A stretch of 64,000 nucleotides of DNA, taken from Sandaracinaceae bacterium. Its GTDB lineage: Bacteria; Myxococcota_A; Polyangia; Polyangiales; Houyiibacteriaceae. Numbering within the stretch: position 1 is the first letter of the stretch; each line of letters begins with the position of its first letter. Position numbers and translations under genes: made by a program. Positions 57,805-64,000 of this stretch are shown here, one piece after another. The notes beneath the pieces were generated by a model. It was not told where the DNA came from. It made no database searches and saw nothing but the letters and a program-made list of their open reading frames with translations. The stretch is from positions 124,001-188,000 of the forward strand of contig JADJJE010000004.1 in NCBI GenBank assembly GCA_016706685.1, given 5' to 3'.

Positions 57805-59196
57805 TCAACGCGGGATGCAGCGCATCTCGTAGTCGTCGCGCCCGCGGTTGACCGGCTCACACGCGAAGCCCACCGGGCACTGCGTGTCGGAGCAGCACGT
57901 GTCCGCGCACAGGCCACCGATGCAGGCGAGATCACGGCATGACCAGGCCATGGAACACGCCACGCCGGTCAGCGCACCGCCCGGGTGGAGGCGCGGCTCG
58001 CACGCCTGCACGTTGGTCTGGGCCGCGTCGGGCCCGCGCACGCTCACGCTGCCGCAGTACATGTCGCTCGGGCAGTCGGCCGACGTGTGACAGCCGCCGA
58101 GGCAGATGGACTCACCGGACTCGATGCGCAGCACGCACATCTTGGAGGCGCAGGGGGCGGACGGCGTGCAGGCCGCCCCAATCTCGCCGCCCGTGATGTC
58201 CACACACGAGAGGGCCTGTGCCGGGTCCACGTCTTCGCTGGGCAAGAGCGCGCACGAGTCGCCCCCATCGCAGTCCGCGTTGCGCCCGCAGGTCTCCCGG
58301 CAGAGCCCGTCGAGGCAGCGCGCGCTCGCGCACTCGGCCGAGGTGCTGCAGGTGGCGCCCAGCGGCGAAGTCCCCCTCGCGGACCCGATGGCGCTCGGGA
58401 GCACGCACGCCCGCGCGCCGCTCGGAGATGCCCAGCAGATGCGGCCCGCGGGACACTGTGCGTCCTCGCAGCACGCCTTCGCGCAGACGCTGCCTGCGCC
58501 GCCCGTCAACGCTCGGCTCGGGACGCACGCGCCCTCTTCGCACTGCGCCGAGACCACGCACGCCGAGTCGAGCGGCAGGGGGCGCACGCAGGACCCGGTG
58601 GCCGCATCGCACACCTCGGGGGCCATGCAGCTCTGTGGGGTGCATACGCCCGTCACGCAGGTGGGCGGCGCCGCGTCCACGTCGCACGCGTCGCCCGCGT
58701 CACACTCGAACCCGGGGTAGGTGCAGTCCGGGACCGCGCAGCCCACCCCTGCGAAGCACTGCTCGAGCGCAGCGCAGAGGCTGCCACGGTCCTCGTCCAC
58801 GCTCTCGTCACAGTCGTTGTCACGCGAGTCGCACAGCTCGTCTGCCTCGGCGATGGACCGCCGCACGCTCCCGGGGTGCACGTCCGTCCGTGTATCGTCG
58901 CAGTCCGCTTCGTCGGCCAGTCCGGCGCCGCACCATGAGAAGCCGTCGCCGTCGTCGTCGTGGCCCTCGTCGAGGAACGTGTCGCAGTCGTCGTCGAGCC
59001 CGTTGCACAGCTCCGTGGCGGGCACGCACACGGGCGCGGGCACGCAGAACCCGCTGATACACACCCGGTCACGCGGGCATGGGTCGGCCTCACCGGCGAC
59101 CGCCTCGCAGCGAATCGGGTCGTCCGAGACCAGGAACGCGCAGCCCGGGACGGCGAGCGCGGACGCCAGGAGCGCAGCAATCGCAACCCAAGACAT
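57805..59196 (-). CDS. Cysteine-rich lipoprotein with MopE-like motif
   Basis: A 463-residue predicted lipoprotein (signal to lipobox AVPGC). Near the N-terminus is a MopE-type metal-binding stretch (ELCNGLDDDCDTFLDEGHDDDGDGFSW, then ADCDDTRTDVHPGS and ELCDSRDNDCDESVDED). About ten short cysteine-rich knots follow (for example DTCCSDTQCPVGFAC). The same combination opens the giant repeat protein at 2251, and such proteins are abundant in myxobacteria; they probably bind metal ions or form rigid stalks. ATG 59196 is used; a TTG at 59223 overlapping the previous stop is an alternative. It shares its transcription unit with the TPR gene upstream. Confidence 0.8.
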   Translation of the reverse strand: MSWVAIAALLASALAVPGCAFLVSDDPIRCEAVAGEADPCPRDRVCISGFCVPAPVCVPATELCNGLDDDCDTFLDEGHDDDGDGFSWCGAGLADEADCDDTRTDVHPGSVRRSIAEADELCDSRDNDCDESVDEDRGSLCAALEQCFAGVGCAVPDCTYPGFECDAGDACDVDAAPPTCVTGVCTPQSCMAPEVCDAATGSCVRPLPLDSACVVSAQCEEGACVPSRALTGGAGSVCAKACCEDAQCPAGRICWASPSGARACVLPSAIGSARGTSPLGATCSTSAECASARCLDGLCRETCGRNADCDGGDSCALLPSEDVDPAQALSCVDITGGEIGAACTPSAPCASKMCVLRIESGESICLGGCHTSADCPSDMYCGSVSVRGPDAAQTNVQACEPRLHPGGALTGVACSMAWSCRDLACIGGLCADTCCSDTQCPVGFACEPVNRGRDDYEMRCIPR

Positions 59197-59219
59197 CGCC
59201 ACACGACCCTCGGCAGCCC

Positions 59220-60053
59220 TCAAAGCAGGCCCCCAAGGTGCAGCGTGGCGCCGCGCGCTGTCGGCTCGATCGTCAGCCGCAACGACCGCGCGGTCTCGTC
59301 GTGGGGGTGGCGTTCACGTAGGTAGTACAGCAGCAGCGCGCTGACCCCCGCCGCCACGCCCGTGCCCAGCAGGAGGTCTGCGCCGATGGCCATGCGCCGC
59401 GCGCTGGCCTGCGCGTTCGACCGCGCCCGCGCCGTGTGGTTGGGGCCCACCACCCAGTCGTCCGCTTCGTTGTCCCGGCGCAGCGCGTAGAGGCCCAGCA
59501 CCGTGCCGCCGCCCAGCGCGCCGATGCCCGCGAAGGCGCTGGCGTAGAAGGCCGCGTCGGCCCGGCCGCGCACCCGGAGGCGGGTCTCGGTCTCGATGGT
59601 GGCCTGCTCGCGCGCCAGGCGCAGGTCTTCTTCGCGCTGCCGCGCGTCTTCGGCTTCTCGTTCGGCCTGGGCGGCCTCGTCCGCCGCGCGCTGCGTGTCG
59701 ATCGCGGCCTGTGCCCCTCGCACCCGCTCTAGCGCGGCCAACGCGGAGACGTGCTGCTCGTCGCTGGGAGGGGTCATCTCGATGAGCCGGGAGTAGTAGA
59801 AGACCGCGCGCTCGAAGTCGTTCATCAGCTCGTACACGCGCGCCAGGTTGTAGGCCAGCGTGGGGGACTCCGGATCCAGTGCGTGGGCACGCTCCAGCTC
59901 TTCGGCGGCCTCGCGGTAGCGCCCGGCTTGGTAATGCTCGCGCCCGCGCTCGTAGTGGGTGAGGGCTTCGCGTGACTGGGCCGCCGCTTCGGGCGTTCCG
60001 ACCCAGCTCGTACAGACGATGAGGATCGCGCAGATGACTGTGCGGGGGCGCAT
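59220..60053 (-). CDS. TPR-repeat protein with C-terminal membrane helices
   Basis: A 277-residue exported protein. A signal peptide (VICAILIVCTSWVGTPEAAAQ) is followed by two tetratricopeptide repeats (about 30-95; HYERGREHYQAGRYREAAEELERAHALDPESP and YNLARVYELMNDFERAVFYYSRLIEM), a charged coiled coil (about 100-160) and two membrane helices (about 165-185 and 230-250). This layout is frequent in myxobacterial genes next to kinases and cysteine-rich lipoproteins. It likely scaffolds other envelope proteins. The cysteine-rich lipoprotein gene follows immediately downstream. Confidence 0.75.
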   Translation of the reverse strand: MRPRTVICAILIVCTSWVGTPEAAAQSREALTHYERGREHYQAGRYREAAEELERAHALDPESPTLAYNLARVYELMNDFERAVFYYSRLIEMTPPSDEQHVSALAALERVRGAQAAIDTQRAADEAAQAEREAEDARQREEDLRLAREQATIETETRLRVRGRADAAFYASAFAGIGALGGGTVLGLYALRRDNEADDWVVGPNHTARARSNAQASARRMAIGADLLLGTGVAAGVSALLLYYLRERHPHDETARSLRLTIEPTARGATLHLGGLL

Positions 60054-60141
60054 TCCGAGGTGAGTATAGCCCGAGGGGCCGCCTTGGCACTCAAGTACCA
60101 CCGGGGCGGGATCCCTGCCGTTCCACGCGCTACTGTGCGGC

Positions 60142-62637
60142 ATGCTCTGCACCCGTTCGCTGCTCTTCTCGGCACTCGTCATCCTTTTCTCGCCGCTCGG
60201 GTCACTGGGGGCCCCGGCCTCCGCTCGAGCGCAGACGCGGCCCGCCACGGCAGGCATCGAGGGGCCCGCGCGGCTCTGGACGGCGCCACAGGGGGCGCTG
60301 TCGGTGGGGACGCATCCCGCCGCGATGGCCTGGACCGACGGGGTGCGCGTGCGGTTCCTCCACGTGGGGAACCTGGGCGGAGCCAACCTCGACGTGGGCC
60401 GCGGCAACGGCCTCTACGCCGTGGGCGGCCTGCCCTACGGCATCGGGCTCGGGTTCTCGGCCGAACGAGTGGACGGCGTCACCCTTGCGGGCGATGACGC
60501 GGACTTCGGGCGCCTCGCCATCGGGCTCGCCTGGGCACCCGGGCGCACCTTCGCCATCGGCGGCACGCTCCACTATCTGGCTGGCGGCAGCTTCGGCGGG
60601 GTGACCGGGCTCAACCTCTCGGTGGGCATGCGGCCCAGCCGCTTCCTGGAATTCAGCCTCGTGGCGCACGACGTGCTCGGGCCGCTGGGCCTCACCACCT
60701 CCACGCGCGACGTGCCGGCCACCTTCCACTTGGCGGCTGCCCTCATCGCCGGGGACACCGGCGTACGGGTGGAGGCCGGCGTCGCTCGCTCCACGGACAA
60801 CCGGCTGGGCGTGCGTGGTGCGGTGCTGGCGCGCGTGCCGCGCTTCGGGGACCTCGTGGCCCAGGTCGAGGTGGACGACCTGCGGGAGACGCGCGGACGT
60901 CAGCGAGAAGTGCGCGTCACGGGTGGTGTGGAGGCGCGCCTCGGCAACCACTCGGTCGGCGGCGGCGCCACCGGGCGCTTCAACCCGGACGGCGCAGAGG
61001 GCAGCAGCTACTTCGTCACGGGCGAGTTCGGGGGCCCCTGGGCGCGCGGGCTTCCCGAGCCACGCTACGTGGCCGAGCTCGAGATTCGGGACATGAGCGC
61101 GCGTGGGCTGGTGCGCGTGGTGCACCTCCTGGACCGTGCCCTGCACGAGCGTGAGGTCGCAGGGGTGGTGCTCCGCCCGCGCGTGAAGCTGCCGCTGGCC
61201 CACGCGCAGGAGCTGCGGCTCATGGTGGACGCGCTCATGGCCGCGGGGAAGCCCGTGGTGTGTCACCTCGAGTCGGCGTCCGCCGGCGAGTGGTATGCCT
61301 GCGCCGGCGCCGCGCGCACGTGGATAGACCCCGCGGGCTCGGTGCAGCTGATCGGGCCGTCCATGGAGATGATGTCGCTCGGCGCGCTGCTCGAGAACGC
61401 CGGGGTGCGCGCCGATTTCGTGCGCATCGGCGACTACAAATCGGCCCCCGAGCAGTTCACGCACGAGCGCATGAGCGCCCCCGCCCGCGAGCAGTACGAC
61501 GCGTTCCTGGACGACGTCTACACGCGCTTCACGGCGGACCTGGCGCGCGACGCCGAGGTGTCGGTGGCCCACGTGCGCGGCTGGGTGGACAGCGGGCCCT
61601 ACGTGGCCCCCGAGGCGGTCACAGGGCAGTTGGTGGACGGCGCGCTCGGCGCCGAGGACCTGCGGGAGAGCGCGCGCGAGGTGCTGGGCACCCGCAGCAT
61701 TCGGCCGGGGCTGCGCACCTACCGCGACGAGGACGGGCCGCGTCAGGGCATCGGCATCGTGGTGGTGGACGGCGCCATCGTGGATGGCGAGAACGTGGAC
61801 ATCCCGCTCATCGACATCCACCAGAGCGGCGCGCGCACCATCATCGCCACGCTGGACGCCTACGCGCGTGACCCGAACATCGCCGCCATCGTCCTGCGCA
61901 TCGACTCGCCGGGGGGCTCGGCGCTGGCATCGGAGCAGATCTGGCGTGCCATCCGGCGCGCCCGGGAGCACAAGCCCGTGATCGCGTCGCTCGGCGCGGT
62001 GGCCGCCAGTGGGGGCTACTACATCGCGTCGGCGGCGGACGAGATCTGGGCGGATCCCGCCACGCTCACCGGCTCCATCGGCATCTACTACGGCAAGGTG
62101 GACTTCCAGCAGCTGGCCGAGCGTGTGGGCGTCAACGTGGAGATCATGGGCCGCGGTCGCCGCAGCGGGGCCACCTCGCTCTTCCGCCCGTTCACGGACG
62201 ACGAGCGGGCGCGGCTGCAGGAGATGATCGCGGTCATGTACCAGCTGTTCCTCACGCGCGTGGCCGAGGGCCGCGACATGACGGTGGAGGAGGTCGATGC
62301 CCTGGGGCAGGGCCGCATCTTCTCCGGCGACCGTGCCCTGCGGAACGGGCTGGTGGACCACTTGGGCGGGCTCGGCTCGGCGCTGGCGCGCGCACGCGAG
62401 CGCGGGAACGTGGCGCCAGGTTGCCGGGTGAGCGTGGCTCCGGGTCGTCCGGACGAGCTGCTGGACTACGTGCTGGGGGACGCGGCGGCCAGCGTGGAGC
62501 TCGGCCGTGGCGGGCGCGTGGATGGCGCCGCGCAGCCGGCCATGGCGAGCAGCGCGCTCGAGTGGATGGTGATGATGTCGCAGATTGGCGAGCTGGGCGC
62601 GCTGGCGCATCTCCCCGAGCTGGGCGCGGTCGAGTGA
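60142..62637 (+). CDS. sppA: SppA protease fused to beta-barrel-like domain
   Basis: An 831-residue protein. A signal peptide (about 1-30) precedes about 280 residues of amphipathic beta strands rich in Gly (GNGLYAVGGLPYGIGLGFSAERV, GFGGVTGLNLSVGM-like segments) resembling an outer-membrane barrel or PorV-like domain. The rest is a tandem S49 protease of the 67K SppA type. The catalytic dyad is present: Lys433 (GDYKSAPEQF) and Ser623 (AVAASGGYYIAS). SppA normally digests signal peptides in the inner membrane; the added barrel suggests a periplasmic or outer-membrane location here. The methyltransferase start overlaps its stop (GTGA). Confidence 0.85.
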   Translation: MLCTRSLLFSALVILFSPLGSLGAPASARAQTRPATAGIEGPARLWTAPQGALSVGTHPAAMAWTDGVRVRFLHVGNLGGANLDVGRGNGLYAVGGLPYGIGLGFSAERVDGVTLAGDDADFGRLAIGLAWAPGRTFAIGGTLHYLAGGSFGGVTGLNLSVGMRPSRFLEFSLVAHDVLGPLGLTTSTRDVPATFHLAAALIAGDTGVRVEAGVARSTDNRLGVRGAVLARVPRFGDLVAQVEVDDLRETRGRQREVRVTGGVEARLGNHSVGGGATGRFNPDGAEGSSYFVTGEFGGPWARGLPEPRYVAELEIRDMSARGLVRVVHLLDRALHEREVAGVVLRPRVKLPLAHAQELRLMVDALMAAGKPVVCHLESASAGEWYACAGAARTWIDPAGSVQLIGPSMEMMSLGALLENAGVRADFVRIGDYKSAPEQFTHERMSAPAREQYDAFLDDVYTRFTADLARDAEVSVAHVRGWVDSGPYVAPEAVTGQLVDGALGAEDLRESAREVLGTRSIRPGLRTYRDEDGPRQGIGIVVVDGAIVDGENVDIPLIDIHQSGARTIIATLDAYARDPNIAAIVLRIDSPGGSALASEQIWRAIRRAREHKPVIASLGAVAASGGYYIASAADEIWADPATLTGSIGIYYGKVDFQQLAERVGVNVEIMGRGRRSGATSLFRPFTDDERARLQEMIAVMYQLFLTRVAEGRDMTVEEVDALGQGRIFSGDRALRNGLVDHLGGLGSALARARERGNVAPGCRVSVAPGRPDELLDYVLGDAAASVELGRGGRVDGAAQPAMASSALEWMVMMSQIGELGALAHLPELGAVE

Positions 62638-63452
62638 GCGAGGAGGGCGTGCCTCACCCGGTGGATGCCCCCGCGGACTGGCCGGCGGACGTCACGCACG
62701 ACCGGCTGATCGGCGACGTGTTCATCTACCAGCGCAGGGGCGGTCATCGCACCGGCACGGATGATGTGCTGACGGCCTATTGGGCCACGCAGCGCACCAC
62801 GCTCGCGCCGCACGATGCCTACCTGGACCTCGGCTGTGGCGTGGGATCGGTGCTGCTCATGACCGCCCACCGCGCACGTCCGGCCGAGTGCGTGGGCGTG
62901 GAGGCGCAGGCCGAGAGCGTGGCCCTGGCCAGCCGCGCCGTGCGTGAGCTGCCCGCAGGGTTCGCGCCCACCCGGGTGGTCCACAGCGACTTCCGCGAGC
63001 TCGCGCTGGGGCGGCGCTTCGCGCTGGTCACGGGGTCGCCGCCCTACTTTCCCACGAACGCTGGCGTGCTTCCGCAGGATCCGCAGCGCCTCGCGTGCCG
63101 CTTCGAGGTGCGCGGGGGCGTGGAGGCCTACTGCGAGACGGCAGCAGCGCACCTCCTGCCGCATGGGCGCTTTTTCCTGGTGCATCAGACGGCCTGCGAC
63201 GCACGGGTCCTCACGGCAGCGCGCGGGGCCGGGCTGCATCTGCACAGCGTGCTGGATGCCCGCATGCGCGAAGATCGGGATGGCGCGTTCCTGAGCGTCT
63301 ACGAGCTGGGGTGTGACCTCCCCGCTGGCGCCGTGGAGCGCGAGGAGCTGAGCATTCGCGGCCGCGACGGGGAGTTCACGCCGGCCTACCGAGAGGCGCG
63401 TCGGGCACTAGGAGTGGAGGCGCCCGCTTCCTTGGTTGCAGCGTTGGTGTAG
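62634..63452 (+). CDS. TrmN6-like tRNA methyltransferase
   Basis: A 272-residue class I methyltransferase. The SAM-binding motif is YLDLGCGVGSVLLM (motif I), and the catalytic motif IV reads GSPPYF, the N/S-PPY type of N6-adenine methyltransferases such as TrmN6 (tRNA1Val A37). An N-terminal segment RRGGHRTGTDDVLTAYW is also typical of TrmN6. It probably methylates tRNA or another nucleic acid; exact substrate not proven. GTG 62634 overlaps the sppA stop by four bases, so the two are co-translated. Confidence 0.85.
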   Translation: MSEEGVPHPVDAPADWPADVTHDRLIGDVFIYQRRGGHRTGTDDVLTAYWATQRTTLAPHDAYLDLGCGVGSVLLMTAHRARPAECVGVEAQAESVALASRAVRELPAGFAPTRVVHSDFRELALGRRFALVTGSPPYFPTNAGVLPQDPQRLACRFEVRGGVEAYCETAAAHLLPHGRFFLVHQTACDARVLTAARGAGLHLHSVLDARMREDRDGAFLSVYELGCDLPAGAVEREELSIRGRDGEFTPAYREARRALGVEAPASLVAALV

Positions 63453-63506
63453 TTTTACACCGCCGAGGCTTCCCTTTTGCCCGATTCTTGGACACTCTAG
63501 AGGGTG

Positions 63507-63977
63507 ATGATCCTCCCCCAGACGAAGGCGCTCGATCTCACTCACTTTCCGCTGGTGGTGTTGGTCCTCCCGCCGACGTTGGACGGCTCTTACGCGGATG
63601 TGTTGGAAGCCGATACGCGCGCGCTGCTCGGCACGCGCGCACAGTACGTGTCCGTCTCCGATGCCACGGCCGTGTCGGGCATGAGCGATGCCAAGACCCG
63701 CAAGCGCATGGGTGAGTGGGCCAAGTCCCGGGAGGAGGACTTCAAGCGCTGGCAGGTCGCGAACGCGCTCTACGTCGGCTCCGGCATCGTGCGCGCTGGC
63801 ATCTCGGCGGTGCACTGGTTCGCGCCGCCGGTGGTGCCCACGGTGGTGGAGACGGACCTGGGCATCGCCCTCGACTTCCTGCGGGGTCATGCAGCGCGCG
63901 CCGGCATCGATACCGCCGGCGTGGATGCCTACGCGCGGGAGCGCCGCGCTCGCCTCTCGGGCACGGGCGGTCGCTGA
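63507..63977 (+). CDS. Small hypothetical protein
   Basis: A 156-residue protein of unknown function. The first half begins LTHFPLVVLVLPPTLDGSYADVLEADTRALLG and contains KTRKRMGEWAKSREEDFKRW; the second half is helical (VANALYVGSGIVRAGISAVHWF). It resembles small conserved proteins found in myxobacteria near signalling genes (memory only, not verified). ATG 63507 is preferred over GTG 63504 because a GAGG site sits six bases before it. Confidence 0.65.
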   Translation: MILPQTKALDLTHFPLVVLVLPPTLDGSYADVLEADTRALLGTRAQYVSVSDATAVSGMSDAKTRKRMGEWAKSREEDFKRWQVANALYVGSGIVRAGISAVHWFAPPVVPTVVETDLGIALDFLRGHAARAGIDTAGVDAYARERRARLSGTGGR

Positions 63978-64000
63978 CGCGGTCCCGGCCCGCTCCGGCT

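Noticed and set aside
62421..63452. Methyltransferase starting upstream within sppA (62421)
   Set aside because: The extra residues are Arg/Ala-rich antisense-like text; GTG 62634 overlaps the sppA stop and begins just before the conserved TrmN6 segment.

Overview
The window is one stretch of very GC-rich bacterial chromosome (roughly 70% GC by eye), densely packed with genes on both strands. The gene content points to a myxobacterium, most likely the Polyangia side of Myxococcota. The pointers are cysteine-rich lipoproteins with MopE-like metal-binding motifs, an eukaryote-like Ser/Thr kinase with a PEGA tail, a C-terminal Cys-TM-Arg anchor like MYXO-CTERM, a ceramide-glucosyltransferase-like GT21 enzyme, many VWA/MoxR proteins, and many sensors for two-component and cyclic-di-GMP signalling. 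No rRNA, tRNA, CRISPR array, phage or transposase gene was seen.

Layout. 1-2.1 kb: the tail of an unknown gene and a soluble GAF-GAF histidine kinase. 2.25-7.65 kb: a giant cysteine-rich lipoprotein gene of about ten ~390-bp repeats, broken by many frameshifts. 7.8-8.9 kb: a DksA/TraR-like protein translationally coupled to an NTF2-fold protein. 9.4-18.2 kb: a five-gene, minus-strand BatA/MoxR-type operon (DUF4175-like with a Gly-Gln tract, MoxR, DUF58, BatA-like, large VWA). 18.3-21.6 kb: moeA and an MltD-like lytic transglycosylase. 21.8-26.4 kb: an SMI1/KNR4 protein, then a cyclic-di-GMP set (FHA-GGDEF cyclase, CPBP protease, REC-GAF-HD-GYP phosphodiesterase). 26.4-30.6 kb: lipoproteins, an odd acyl-CoA dehydrogenase, VanZ and a YdeI-like protein. 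30.7-33.2 kb: a second AAA+/VWA pair whose VWA partner carries a zincin motif. 33.4-40.7 kb: a secreted anchored protein, a GT-C-like membrane protein, a CBM9-like lipoprotein, ffh and a VWA lipoprotein.

40.8-51.0 kb is the most interesting region. A four-gene plus-strand operon encodes the DabA/DabB inorganic-carbon uptake complex, a second proton-antiporter-like subunit and a SulP anion permease. It is flanked on the opposite strand by a membrane histidine kinase and an NtrC-type sigma-54 activator. The gap before dabA holds a near-perfect sigma-54 -24/-12 promoter and, upstream, two 15-bp palindromes (GGGTCA-N3-TGAC(C/T)C) with centres 30 bp apart. Together these look like a self-contained, two-component, sigma-54-controlled CO2/bicarbonate uptake island in what is probably a heterotrophic predator or saprophyte.

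51.1-64.0 kb: polA, a 436-bp imperfect palindrome between convergent genes, the GT21 glycosyltransferase, the Ser/Thr kinase, a cysteine-rich lipoprotein with a TPR protein, an SppA protease fused to a beta-barrel-like domain, a TrmN6-like methyltransferase and a small unknown protein. Start codons were chosen by eye from Shine-Dalgarno sites, 4-base stop/start overlaps and domain limits. Functions are family-level inferences from motifs, not database searches.
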